A DNA stretch of 64,000 bases from Cardiocondyla obscurior (taxonomy: Eukaryota; Arthropoda; Insecta; Hymenoptera; Formicidae): contig NC_091879.1 in NCBI RefSeq assembly GCF_019399895.1, positions 5,225,001 to 5,289,000 on the forward strand. Direction: 5' to 3'. The notes below the pieces were generated by a model. That model did not search any database, was not told the DNA's origin, and was given only the letters and a program-made list of their open reading frames with translations. Positions 21,290-31,411 of the stretch are shown here, piece by piece (the stretch's first letter is position 1; each line of letters starts with the position of its first letter). The translations under genes were made by a program, and so were the position numbers.

Positions 21290-22138
21290 TAATCATCATC
21301 ACCATAATCATCATTGTTATCATTGTCATCATTGTTATCATTGTCATCATTGTTATATTAATCATTCATTTATGTAAAATCGGTATAAAATAATGTTTAA
21401 AATAATGTTTAAAATAATGTATATTTTAAAATAATGTATATTTTAAAAATATAATCAAAAATGTAAAAAAATGGAAAAAAAAATTTTCGTTTTTTTTTTT
21501 TGAACACCTTGTATTTCTTACTATTCGGTTTCGCGGTCAAGTATCTATTATGCTCTCTCACACTCTATCTCACACTCTATCTCACACTCTTTCTCGCTCT
21601 ATCTCACACTCATTAGTTTCTTATGGTCAAGTGTCGTTTACGTTCACGCTCGCACCCTTTCACGCTCTCACTCACATCTCCCTGTTAGCAATCGCTTCAA
21701 GATGTGCAACATGCATGCTTTAAAAAAAATGTGCAACCTGCATGCTTTCGCTAGATACGAATCTTTTCATGCCTGGTGGTAAAAAAAACTTTTTTGTATT
21801 TTATGGTTCACCTAAAAAATTTTTTTTTTTTTTTTTTACATATGTACGCTTATGCGAGAAAAATATATTCGTTCTCCGTCAGTGTCTCACGCTTTCTTAT
21901 CGTTTATTTTGACCACCGAGTTTGCTTCTCCTTCTTCAACCACTGCGTGAGCAGTGAACACCATACTGTTTCGGCGTCATTCGTTGTCTTAACATCGTAT
22001 AGAGAAGGATCTCTATGAAGAAATTTTGTGTGGCTTATTCGCTGTTGTAGTTTTGCTGTTGTGGTTTTGCTGTTGTAGTTTTGTTGTTTTGTAATTTTGC
22101 TGTTTTTGTACAGAGTATTATTATACTTATTAGTGAAA
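21290..22138. other. Spacer upstream of CCCH-RING gene A
   Basis: ATC/CAT trinucleotide runs to 21370, then AT-rich DNA, then TCTCACACTC-type pyrimidine repeats (21545-21690) and two copies of a GATGTGCAAC-TGCATGC phrase. Related pyrimidine repeats precede the B copy at 27840-28150, so this is probably the shared promoter region. Confidence 0.45.
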
Positions 22139-22671
22139 ATGGCTTATTTTGGAAAACAAGGTACATATCTTATAAATTACAATTTATATTGTGGTATGAT
22201 TATAACGTGTTATTATATTTTAGAGAAACGTCAGTTATGCGAAAATTTTATTAAAGGGCGTTGTAACACCAACCAATGTGATCTTCTACATACGTACAAG
22301 TATTGTTTTTCATATCAAAATACGACGTGCCACAACAGTACTTGCTTATACTTGCATATTACAAGTGTTGAGCAAGCCCGATACGAACGAACTGGGAAGG
22401 CGTCCGATCGGATGAGGACAGAGGTGGGGCGAACCCTTCAAAATACAAATATATGCGGCGATTATAAATCTGGAAGATGTCAAAGGGAAAATTGTAATCG
22501 GCGACATATTGCACATACTGAAAAAATGGAGTGCATTATTTGCTGCCAGGAAGTATCGAGAGACACATTTGGTGCTGGAAGGTGTAAGCATGTGTATTGC
22601 TACACATGTGCCTTAAAATGTGCAGATTATATTCAAACAGAAGATATTTTAACAATCGAATGCCCCATGTA
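22139..22671 (+). CDS. ZC3H10-like CCCH plus RING protein, copy A (C-terminally truncated)
   Basis: Exon 22139-22160 and exon 22224-22671, intron with GTACAT donor and TTTTAG acceptor. Three C-x(n)-C-x(n)-C-x3-H fingers: CENFIKGRCNTNQCDLLH, CFSYQNTTCHNSTCLYLH and CGDYKSGRCQRENCNRRH. These are spaced as in animal ZC3H10, with a helical TSVEQARYERTG linker. A C3HC4 RING follows (CIICC, CKHVYCYTCALKC). It stops after ECPM, before the last cysteine of the RING. The bases after the stop would restore a Cys in another frame, so one base has probably been lost. Expected roles are RNA binding and ubiquitin ligation. About 58% identical by eye to copy B. Confidence 0.7.
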
Positions 22672-22679
22672 AATCTACA

Positions 22680-23660
22680 GTATCATACGATTTCTTATAT
22701 TAACAATTTTTTACCATTTTTTTTCTGTCATTATTACCATTATACACTATATTTTTTTTTTTTACCACGTTTTTCAAATAATGCTTTTGTTGTATTTTGT
22801 TGTATAATCGCTTTTTTTGTATAATGGCTTTTGATGTATTTTGATTGTATAACCGCTTTTGATGTATTTTGATTGTATAACCGCTTTTGTAGTTTTACAG
22901 TTTTTTATATTTTTTTTGTATTTTTGTATTTTTGTATTTTTGTATTTTTGTATTTTGTATTTTTTGTATTTTTGTATTTTTATATTTTTGTATTTTTTGT
23001 ATTTTTGTATAATCGCTTTTATATTTTTTCTTTCATTTTATAATTTTTATTTACGTAGTAATATTAATATAAGATTAATATAAGATTAATATAGTGTAAA
23101 ACAATGTTCTAGTATTATTAACATGACATTTAAGATAAAAAATAAAATTTGTCTTTTTTTTAATTACATTGAATTGAAAAATAAAATTTGCCTTTTTTTT
23201 AATTACATTGATTTGTTCATTATTTCATTACTTTAATAAACGCAATTTTAAGAGTGTGAGAGCATAAAAACGAAATTTTTTTTTTTTTTCACTTTTAACA
23301 TTTTTATTGATTATATATTTTAAAATTGTACATTATTTTCTACAAATTAAAATCGTAAGAGCTTAAACTATTGATGATATATTTTTTAAATTGTACATTA
23401 TTTTCTACAAAATTAGAATTGTAATAAATTAAAGCTAGTGATGTACAAACTATTATTTATAAAAAATGATGTTATCCTATGATTTTGTAACATTTTTTTT
23501 GATTATATCTTTTTAAAATTACAACAATAGCATGATTACAAAAAGCTAATTATATACAACACAGGCTGATTATATACGACACAAGCTAATTATATATGAC
23601 AAAGGCTAATTAAACGATACAGATTATAAACGATACAGATTATAAACATAATGGCAGTTC
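22680..23660. other. AT-rich intergenic region between convergent genes
   Basis: Long TTTTTGTATTTTTGTATT tracts (22740-23040), homopolymers and several TAATTATATACGACACA-type repeats (23530-23640). No gene. Both neighbouring genes end here. Confidence 0.5.
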
Positions 23661-23665
23661 CTTTT

Positions 23666-24365
23666 TTAGTCATTATCTGGAAAAGAAAAAAAGTATAAAT
23701 TAATAAATTATCATATTAGTTATTAAGATATTGGTTATTAAGATATTGACATGTACTTACATAGGTTTATTTTTACTTTCCACGCTTTACAAGTACTGCA
23801 ATAGTAACATGGCAGAGGACCGTCAACACTGAATGGAAGAACTGGTATGCAATATTTACAATATGCATGGCCGCATACCAGTGCCTTGAACCCTTCGATT
23901 AGTTTGACTTCGCAATAATTGCAGGTTGGCATGTTTCCTTTAAAAAAAAATTTGTTAAGTAAAATTTTTGTTAAGTAAAATTTTTGTTAAGTAAAATTTT
24001 TTAATTGAGTAAAAATCTTAGTACAACAGTAAATACTTACGTGTTGGCAGTTCTGCATCTGCAGTTCCACATGCTATACAGGTCCATAAACATTCGCCTA
24101 ATAAATTGAGCGTGCATGATTTTTTTTTTTGTTCCTCCGGGTATGTTTCACGTAGGAGATATGCAATACGCTTCAATTCTTCATATGCCTCCTTACTGTG
24201 TGGTCTTATATTGTTATTAATATTATCCACTTCTTCTTGGCGTAAATGTACGTATTTACAAGAGCTGCCTTGAGTACAATTATTTTTTGTACATCGGCGT
24301 ATTTCGTGGTATTTAATGCAATTTTCTCGTTGGCACACTCGAATTAAAAAATCACGGCAACTCAT
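23666..24365 (-). CDS. CCCH plus RING-like zinc-finger protein, copy A (minus strand)
   Basis: Three exons: 24365-24041, 23937-23761 and 23676-23666, with GTAAGT donors and fitting phases; about 170 aa. N-terminus MSCRDFLIRVCQRENC gives a CCCH finger, followed by CTKNNCTQGSSCKYVH. A helical block (RPHSKEAYEELKRIAYLLRETYP) comes next. A cysteine-rich module follows (CLWTCIAC, then CNYC, CGHAYCKYC, CSTCK), a RING-like cross-brace. The third exon adds only two or three codons. It faces the plus-strand CCCH-RING gene tail to tail. All splice sites are intact. Confidence 0.75.
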
Positions 24366-24752
24366 TTTTCAATAAATGGAAAAAAAACCCGACAAATATA
24401 CAACAAAAAAACCAGACAAATATACAACAAAAACAACAATTATACAAACAAGAGTCAAAATAACAACAAAAGCAGATAGATAATCACTTTTTTATGACTG
24501 ATAATTTTTTTTCTGAGATCCTCACCGTCCGATTGACGAGCGAACAATGAAAAAAATTCCGTGCTGCGTTTCTATCCCTGCTTTCATAAGTGTGTTCGTA
24601 AATACACTCATGATTAGAAGCGGATATTCATATGAACGAACCTAAGGTTCTTTTTTTAACACCCTTTTTTACACACCGCACATAACGATATTGTTTTTTC
24701 ACCGTGTTTGCGATGCAACTGATTCAATCGGCGTTTTATCCCATTTAAATTT
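24366..24752. promoter_or_regulatory. Upstream region of the minus CCCH-RING gene, shared with B
   Basis: 24500-24751 is about 90% identical to 30380-30613 (blocks such as GTGCTGCGTTTCTAT, ATGAACGAACCTAAGG, CACACCGCACATAACGATATTG). The strong match contrasts with the diverged coding parts. Homology stops at 24752, where the terminus of B begins. Confidence 0.55.
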
Positions 24753-25500
24753 AGTAGGTGTATCTTGAGCGGTTCTGGATCACCTCGTGTTAGTATATAC
24801 GTGTGACCTTAGGCGAGGGGTAATGACGTCACGCGGGGAGGGGGGTGTTAATCGTTCCCTCTCGCTCGCACTCGTTCACGCCGCCCATCATCTCCTCTCG
24901 CTCGCACTCGTTGAACGCATGGAGCGGTTCTGGATCACTACGTGTTAGAGTATCCATGTGACCTAGGGCGAGGGGTGATGATGTCACGCGGGGAGAGGGG
25001 GTGTTAACGGTTCTGGGTCCGTGAGACCTAGGGCAAGGGGTAATGACGTCATGCGGGGAGGGGGTGGGTATTTATAAATCGCCCCTGTGTCGGCGATTCT
25101 AGGAACGAATTGTTTAGAAAATAATAACAACATCGAAACACTGAAATGCACAACATCGAAACACTGAAATGCAATATTATTTTTAAAAAATGATAAGCGC
25201 GGCGGCGGCAAGCGGCGGATCGCAAGGTATCGCGCACAGCGTCCCCTCGATAACGATGCGACTCGATCGGAGGAAATTTCGTTACTGAACACGCGCGAGC
25301 GTGTTCATCAATCTTTTAATTTAATCCCCCCCTCTTTTCCAAATTGTATTACTTTTTTAAATGCTTCGAGACAAAATCTCCTCTCACTCGCACCCGTTGA
25401 ACGCACAAGTGTCGCGCGCCCAGCGTTTTCTCTCGCTCGCACTCGTTGAACGCAAAGTATGGCGCGCTCATCGTTCCCTCTCGCTCGCACCCGTTGAACG
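24753..25500 (+). repeat. Left terminal inverted repeat of Maverick B, with promoter signals
   Basis: Three tandem subunits carry TGACGTCA (24824-24831), TGATGTCA (24979-24986) and TGACGTCA (25044-25051). A TATTTATAAAT box follows at about 25069. TGACGTCA is the classic CREB/ATF site. A 24-bp direct duplication (ACAACATCGAAACACTGAAATGC) lies at about 25127-25170. Relative to A and to the right repeat it lacks about 130 bp near 25198 and has the foreign 130-bp block at 25249-25378. Confidence 0.85.
25249..25378 (-). repeat. Inverted copy of an internal segment inside the left terminal repeat
   Basis: These 130 bases are the inverse complement, with few differences, of 55283-55410 in the same element, the end of the small gene at 55121 and its 3' flank. 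Neither the right terminal repeat nor Maverick A has it. The joint at the right side shares CTCCTCT-like bases with the minisatellite. Confidence 0.8.
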
Positions 25501-26110
25501 CACAAGTGTCGCGCGCCCAGCGTTCCCTTTCCCTCGCACCCGTTGAAAGCAAAGTATCATGCGCCCCATCGTTCCCTCTCGCTTGCACTCGTTAAGCGTG
25601 CAAGTATCATCCTCCAACTAAAGATTTTTTAAATAGATTTTTAAATAGATTTTTTTAAATAGATTTTTTAAATAATATTCATGTTGATCCGTTGCAACGG
25701 ATCACGCTGTGATCTAGAAAGCATGCAACCTCACTCATTCTATTGCTCCTCCGTTATCTTTAAATTCCTTAAGTGTAACTCTCTCATTCTTTCACCCTCA
25801 AATAAGTATTTGTTCGCTCGCTCTTATTCACGCGTTTGTCACCATTGACTACGACTCGCGTGATCCTTTTGCGGAGTATCTCGCTTTGAAATATAATATT
25901 AAACAAAACTGTAAACTATGAAGATACATAACTGTGTAGGCTCAGGGCTCAAGTGTTTATTCCTCTTCTTATTTTAACGATAAGAAAATTTTTGAAGATG
26001 TTGCGACGTTGCGACGTTGCAAGGAAGTTTTGTGCCGAGAGGCCAGTACGATTTAAACGTTCGGACAGTTTAGTTTCAATTGACAGTGAAAAAAAGAATA
26101 TTTTTGAAAA

Positions 26111-26692
26111 ATGGGAAAAGAAAGAATTTCGGAAGGACTGGATGAAGATATTAGTGAGGACGACTTCAGACCTTTACGCTTCTTTAACTTTTTGAATGAT
26201 GACAACGATGACAATAACGCTAATGATGACAATAACGCTAATGATGACAATAACGCTAATGAAGTTTTGGAGGGGCTCGTGCAAAATCATATGGGTGAGG
26301 TGGAAGAGGAAAATAGAGAAAATCCTGAGGAAGAAAATGAAGAAGAATCAGCGTCTGAAGGAGATTTTATGACGGAGATGCAACAAATGTTCGATCAGAT
26401 GTTTAGTGAAATCGGTGATGATGTTGCAATAACTGAAGTCACCACCGAAATCACCAATCAGACAATGCACTGCCGCATCTTTTTTTATTATACTAACGAT
26501 TATCTATTTTACTGTATACCATGCTTTATGGATGAACAGTTATTAGCGCATGAAGACTTTAAAATGGTGAGATGTCACCGCACCGAAACATATGAAGTTC
26601 TTCTGATTGAACAAGTCTTCAACTGCGATAAGTGTAATAATTCATTGGCAATTATTATAAACTCAGATATGTGTCAGTCATGCAATCCATAA
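26111..26692 (+). CDS. Acidic N-terminus plus zinc-ribbon protein, copy B (intact)
   Basis: 193 aa from ATG. The first 110 residues are strongly acidic and contain DDNDDNNANDDNNAN repeats and an EEENREN block. The C-terminal 70 residues hold CRIFFYY, CIPCF, CDKC and CQSCNP, a zinc-ribbon-like Cys set also found at 4307 and 31889. It is the first gene inside the left terminal repeat, so the TATA/CRE promoter there probably drives it. Function unknown. The acidic-plus-zinc layout suggests a transcriptional or histone-directed role by inference only. Confidence 0.7.
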   Translation: MGKERISEGLDEDISEDDFRPLRFFNFLNDDNDDNNANDDNNANDDNNANEVLEGLVQNHMGEVEEENRENPEEENEEESASEGDFMTEMQQMFDQMFSEIGDDVAITEVTTEITNQTMHCRIFFYYTNDYLFYCIPCFMDEQLLAHEDFKMVRCHRTETYEVLLIEQVFNCDKCNNSLAIIINSDMCQSCNP

Positions 26693-27240
26693 ATGTCACC
26701 AGTACCTTTGTCATCACCACTGCCTTTGTCGTCACCACTGCTTTTGTCGTCATCGTCACTGTCATCATCGTCGTCGTTTGTCATCATAGCTCATGTTGTT
26801 TTTTATGCTCATGTTTTTTATGCTCATGTCGTTTTTATCAATTGCTGCTCATGCGGAAAATAATTCCTTGGACAAAGATAAAGGAGCTCCACGAATTATG
26901 GAATCTATAATTGGTAAGTATTAAAACAAAATAAAAAAAAAAATTTGTTATTTATGTATAATATTATTAAAAAAATTTTTTTTTATTACAGAAGAATTAT
27001 TTTTGGTGTGAAGCCGTCACTTTCATCAAATTACAAAAAGCGTGAAGCCAACGTCACCGGCGCCTTCATCATAATCATCACCATAATCATCATCACTATA
27101 ATCATCATAATCATCATTGTCATCATTGCCATCATTGTCATGATCATCTGTATCACCATCGTTATATTAATCATTCATTCATTCATTCATTTATGTAAAA
27201 TCGCTAATGTATATTGTCATGCGTATGTATTCTAGCGTAG
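26693..27240. other. Spacer with CAT/GTC repeats and small spliced ORF
   Basis: Repeats of GTCATC (26700-26790) and ATCATC (27065-27165). Apart from the candidate peptide at 26820-27011 no gene is seen. Confidence 0.4.
26820..27011 (+). CDS. Candidate small spliced peptide, copy B
   Basis: Exon 26820-26913 and exon 26992-27011, GTAAGT donor and TTACAG acceptor, stop TGA. 37 aa: a hydrophobic start (MLMSFLSIAAHA) and then the same charged tail as copy A. Splice sites, tail and stop are conserved in both copies although the start differs. It could be a secreted peptide or an untranslated exon. Confidence 0.3.
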
Positions 27241-27295
27241 TATATAAGATTTTATACAAATCATGTATTAGAGACTAAAAATATGTAAAAAAATC

Positions 27296-27542
27296 TGAGC
27301 TCTAGGAGCAGCACGAGCTCTCATTATTTTTTTCCATACAGTTTAAATGTTAATGTTAGTGGATAAAATAAATCTTACAGAAACACTAAAGATTAGTATG
27401 AGAATTAAAAATATAAAATCCGGGTGCTTTTGTGTCTTTAATTCTGATAATAGTCTTTAGTGTTTCTGTAAGATTTATTTTATCCACCAACATTCGCAAT
27501 GTATGGGAAGAAAATTAATGAGAGCTCGTGCTGTTCCTTGAG
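27296..27542. mobile_element. MITE-like hairpin element, about 245 bp
   Basis: The left arm AGCTCTAGGAGCAGCACGAG and inward to TCTTACAGAAACACTAAAGA are repeated inversely on the right (TCTTTAGTGTTTCTGTAAGA to GAGCTCGTGCTGTTCCTTGAG). The imperfect arms are about 100 bp each. Copy A has no counterpart, so it inserted into B. No clear target duplication. Confidence 0.65.
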
Positions 27543-27545
27543 TTT

Positions 27546-28358
27546 TCAGATTGTACACTGCTAGGATTTAGCTCTTACCATTCCTTGACTTTTAATATTT
27601 GTACATCGCTAGGATTTTTGTAGATAAAATGTAACTATTGTATAAAGAATAACTGGTATAGAATAATATAATTTAAAAATAAGTAGTAAAATGTTAAAAA
27701 AAAGCTGCGATAAATGCAATAACATGAAAATGTATAATTTAAAAATATAATTAATAAAAAATGATAAAAATGGAAAACTTTTTAGTAAAATTTTTTGAAA
27801 CACCTTGTATTGTTTGCATTTCTTTTCACTTAGTCTCTTGTTCAATTATCGCTCTCACTCACACTCTATCGCGCTCTCACTCACATCCCTTGTTAGCAAT
27901 CACTTCAAGATGTGTAGCATGCATGGGTTTCGCTAGATGCGATTCTTTTTATACCTGTGGTAAAAAAAAAAAATCTCATGTTCTTTCAAGATTCGTTTCA
28001 AGATTCGTTTCAAGATGCATAATGTTCTACATGCCTGTGCGTTAAAAAATCTTTTTTTTCTCGTATTCATTCTTGCCATTCGGTATTGCGTTTAAGTGTC
28101 GTTCACGCTCTCACTCTTTCACGCTCTCACTCACACCCGTTAGAAATCGTTTCAAGATGTTATCGCTAGATACACATGCCTATGTGATGAAAATCTTTTG
28201 CGTCTTTTTTCGTCACTGGATCCTTTATATTGCATGACCATGCTTCAGTCTCGTACGAGTATTTCAGTTAGGAAGAAGTTTTTTGAGGAAGGAAGTAGAA
28301 ATTTGTGAGAAAGAAAGTAGAATTTTGTAAGGAAAAAAGCAGAAATTAAAAAGAAAAA
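27546..28358. other. Upstream region of CCCH-RING gene B
   Basis: CTCACTCACAC pyrimidine repeats at 27850-27890 and 28105-28140, and two AGATTCGTTTCAAGATGC-type phrases. Similar in kind to 21540-22090. No gene. Confidence 0.4.
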
Positions 28359-28925
28359 ATGTCTTATTTTGGACAACAACGTAAGTACTTTAATAGTATT
28401 TATAAATGTATTGTATATTATTTTTTTAATTTTTTATTTTTAGCAAAGCAGCAGATGTGTGTCAATTTCAAAAAAGGATGTTGTAATAATCCAATCTGCA
28501 AGTTTGTACATAATTATAGGTATTGTTTTAAATACCAAAATACCAAGTGTACAATCGCGAAGTGCAGATATCTCCATGTAACGAGCGTAGCACAAGCTCG
28601 TTACGAAACCACTGGCGTGATGACGGATCAGTTAAGATATGAGATTGGGCGTACTCTACAAAATACGAACATTTGTGGAGACTATAAGAATGGTCAATGT
28701 TCGCGTGAAAATTGTCAGCGCCGGCATATCGGGCACCAAGACGTGTTAGATTGTGTGGTGTGCTGCGAGACAATAGTGAGGGACACATTTGGTGCAGCAA
28801 ATTGTGGGCACATATTTTGCAGCACCTGTGCATTAAAATGTAAGGGACCTTTCCAAAACGATGACGTTTTAATAGTGGTGTGTCCGGTATGTCGGTGCGT
28901 AGACGAATATGAACAGTTACTCTAA
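28359..28925 (+). CDS. ZC3H10-like CCCH plus RING protein, copy B (intact)
   Basis: Exon 28359-28380 (MSYFGQQ) and exon 28444-28925, GTAAGT donor and TTTTTAG acceptor. Finger 1 is CVNFKKGCCNNPICKFVH, finger 2 CFKYQNTKCTIAKCRYLH and finger 3 CGDYKNGQCSRENCQRRH. The linker TSVAQARYETTG between fingers 2 and 3 matches the ZC3H10 plan. A complete C3HC4 RING closes the protein (CVVCC, CGHIFCSTC, CPVCRC). CCCH fingers bind single-stranded RNA and RINGs recruit E2 enzymes, so an RNA-guided ubiquitin ligase is the simplest reading. It is probably of host origin. Confidence 0.8.
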   Translation: MSYFGQQRKYFNSIYKCIVYYFFNFLFLAKQQMCVNFKKGCCNNPICKFVHNYRYCFKYQNTKCTIAKCRYLHVTSVAQARYETTGVMTDQLRYEIGRTLQNTNICGDYKNGQCSRENCQRRHIGHQDVLDCVVCCETIVRDTFGAANCGHIFCSTCALKCKGPFQNDDVLIVVCPVCRCVDEYEQLL

Positions 28926-29592
28926 GATTAAGGCTAATGTTTTTTTGACAGTTATGTTTATTGCTTTTTGATGTTTTTCACGTTTTTGTTGTTTTTCACG
29001 TTTTTGATGTTTTTCACGTTTTTATGTTTTTCACTGCTTTTTTGATTTTACGCTATTGTAGTATATTGCGTTTTATAATTTAAGATAATTATAATATGAC
29101 ATAGTATAAGATAACATTTGCGTTTTTAGTATATAAGTTAATGTATCCACCACGTTTTAGTATATAAGTTTAATATTTTTGCGATAATTAGATTTTGATG
29201 TTTTTAAAAGAATAAATGCATTTTTTTAATTAATAAAAAATTAAAATTTATTTTTGAAAAATAAAATTATTTTTTTCTTTTAGGTACATATAATTAAAAA
29301 AACTAAACTTATAATTTTAAAAATATAAAATTTATTTTTTTTTCATAAAACTAAAATTATTTTTTCTTAACATATCAAATTAAAAACATATAAAAATAAC
29401 TAAAACTTACAAACTAAAAAAATTTTACATATAAAATATCAAAAAAATTACATATATAATTAAAAACAAAAAGAAGTTAAAACTAAAAAATGTTTATAAA
29501 ATTAAAAAAAACTAAAAACTAAAAAACGTACAATGAAAACTTACAACTAAAACTTACAACTAAAACTTACAACTAATTGACATTTTTTTTTT
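28926..29592. other. AT-rich region between convergent genes
   Basis: TTTTTCACGTTTTTGATG repeats (28970-29040) and long A/T tracts with AAAACTTACAACT repeats (29540-29575). No gene. Confidence 0.5.
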
Positions 29593-30268
29593 TTAATTGT
29601 GATCTGAAACAAAAAATGTTTTATTAAAAAGATATGTAAAAATAAAAAACAATAAAAATATGTACTTACATAAATTTCTTCTTAGTTTAAACTCTTTGCA
29701 CACTATGCAACGATATGCCGGTATAGGGCCGAATAAATAGAACGGCAGTTCATTGATGCACAGTGTGCAATATGTGTGCTCACACACAAGACCTTGTATT
29801 GCCGTAATATGCGGCACCATGCAAAAATTGCATCTAGGCATTTGATCTTCTGTAAATAAAAATTATAAAATTAAAAAATTATAAAAAAAAAATTTATAAA
29901 AATAGTTTTTTAAAAAAATAAAAAAATATTTTTTAAAATAGAAAAAACTTACTTTGAAATTTGTTATTTTTGCATGAGATGCAGTCCCATATGCATTCTC
30001 CGATTAATAATTTTGTACATGTATGCGGTTGTGCTTCCTTCGGGTACGTTTCTCGTAATAAAAATGCGATGCGTTTTAATTCGTGGTATATCCTCATCGT
30101 CATTGGTCGCACAAGGTTGTTAATATCGTCCACCTCATCTTGCGTGAGGTGGACGAATTTGCATGACCGACCGGCTAAGCACGATGCCTTTGTGCACCGC
30201 CGGATTTCGTGATGCATTTTACACTCAGCTCTCGAACATACACGGATTAAGTAATCTCGACAACTCAT
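29593..30268 (-). CDS. CCCH plus RING-like zinc-finger protein, copy B (minus strand)
   Basis: Exons 30268-29953, 29849-29670 and 29603-29593, all GT-AG with matching phases; 168 aa. It begins MSCRDYLIRVCSRAEC (CCCH), then CTKASCLAGRSCKFVH, then the helical block RPMTMRIYHELKRIAFLLRETYP, then CIWDCISC and a RING-like set CNFC, CEHTYCTLC, CIVCK. I start at the ATG of MSCRD because copy A has only that ATG and the stretch before it is low-complexity. The intron positions equal those of copy A. Confidence 0.8.
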
Positions 30269-30623
30269 GATGGTAAATTGGAAAAAAATAACAGGAGCTT
30301 TGGAAAAAATAGGAGCACAAAAAAAAAAAACAACAAGAGCACAAAACAATAAAAAGCAAAACAAAAAAGCAAAACAATAAAAAGCAAAAACTGCAGTCTA
30401 CACTCTCCGACTGACAAGTGAACAGTGAGAAAAATATGTGCTGCGTTTCTATTCCCACCCCGCTTCCATAAGTGTGTTCGTAAATGCGCTCATGATTAGA
30501 AGCGGATATACATATGAACGAACCTAAGGTCCTTTTTAACACCCTTTTTACACACCGCACATAACGATATTGTTTTTTCACTGTGTTTGCGATGCAACTG
30601 ATTCAGTCGGCGTTTTATCCCAT

Positions 30624-31411
30624 TTAAATTTTTTTTGCAATACCTATTTGTATAAATAATGTAGATACATCTATCATAGGCACGTTTTCCGTTTGCCCGC
30701 CTCTGAGATATGAAACAAGTGCAGCATTGTCACTGAGAACATCATTGATAATGATCCATCCCTGCGTTTTTTCCATGATGATTTTTGCGTGCACAACCTC
30801 CTGCTCCGTCCATACCTGAGCTCGCAGAGGCAAGATTCCATTTAAAACACATGGTATTGCTTGCCACCTCATTTCATGGAATTGGCTCTCTAGTCGTAAA
30901 CATTCATGCGGCATTCTTTCAGTTGTGCGAGCCCAGTCGCGAAGATTTACAGTAATCGAAGTAGCACCGACGTACTCGATGATCCCTCTTTGCCATTTTG
31001 AACCTTCGCGAATGGCAACGAGAGTTCCTATTATTATTTCATTCGGTGACAGTATCAGTTGAGATGCTGCAAATCTCATGCGTAAGGCCATTCGTTCCAG
31101 CATTTCCTTATGAGCTGCTTCATCGTTGATTAATTTCACCCAAAACATTGTAGGTGATTGTACGCGTACCACGCGTACCTCAATCGGCCAAGTGGACAGC
31201 TGTCTTACGTCGATGTTGGAAATCATCTGAAAAAATAAATTAAAAAATTTAAAAAAGTATAAAATTATAAATTTTTATGTATTAAAATGGTTTTAAAAAT
31301 ATTTAAGAATATATAAGAATATATACTTACAATTTTTGGTGACAAACGATGACGATCAATTACTGATGAGTGGTTGCAAGGAACTGACTGCTCGACGGTT
31401 GAAGGATTCAT
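30624..31411 (-). CDS. Tudor-domain protein (Maverick accessory gene)
   Basis: Exon 31411-31331 (27 codons from MNPSTVEQ) and exon 31226-30624, joined over an intron with GTAAGT donor and TTTTTCAG acceptor; 227 aa. The layout is that of an extended Tudor domain: IEVRVVRVQSPTMFWVKL before the core, then GTLVAI-EGSKWQRG, the strand ITVNLRDWAR, an MPHECLRL turn and the FHEMRWQAIPCVLNGILP segment with its typical Gln-Ala-x-x-Cys. Host relatives bind symmetrically dimethylated arginines of PIWI proteins and act in the piRNA pathway. Here the usual DYGN is DWAR, so the Asn of the aromatic cage is missing. The frame is intact, and the gene lies between the CCCH-RING pair and the polymerase. Confidence 0.8.

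Larger units (their letters stand above)
6192..24752 (+). mobile_element. Maverick/Polinton A, left end only, split by a Helitron-like insert
   Basis: It begins with AGTAGATGTATACTGAGCGG, the same terminus seen at the outer ends of B. The terminal repeat runs to 6392, is interrupted until 18747 and resumes exactly where it stopped. It then carries the acidic gene, the plus CCCH-RING gene and the minus CCCH-RING gene. It ends at 24752, just before where the Tudor gene would be in B. The rest is missing. 6192-6392 plus 18748-24752 is about 6.2 kb of Maverick DNA. Confidence 0.8.

Noticed and set aside
27761..28045. 94-codon plus-strand ORF before the CCCH-RING gene
   Set aside because: Made of CTCACTCACAC repeats and homopolymers; not present in copy A.
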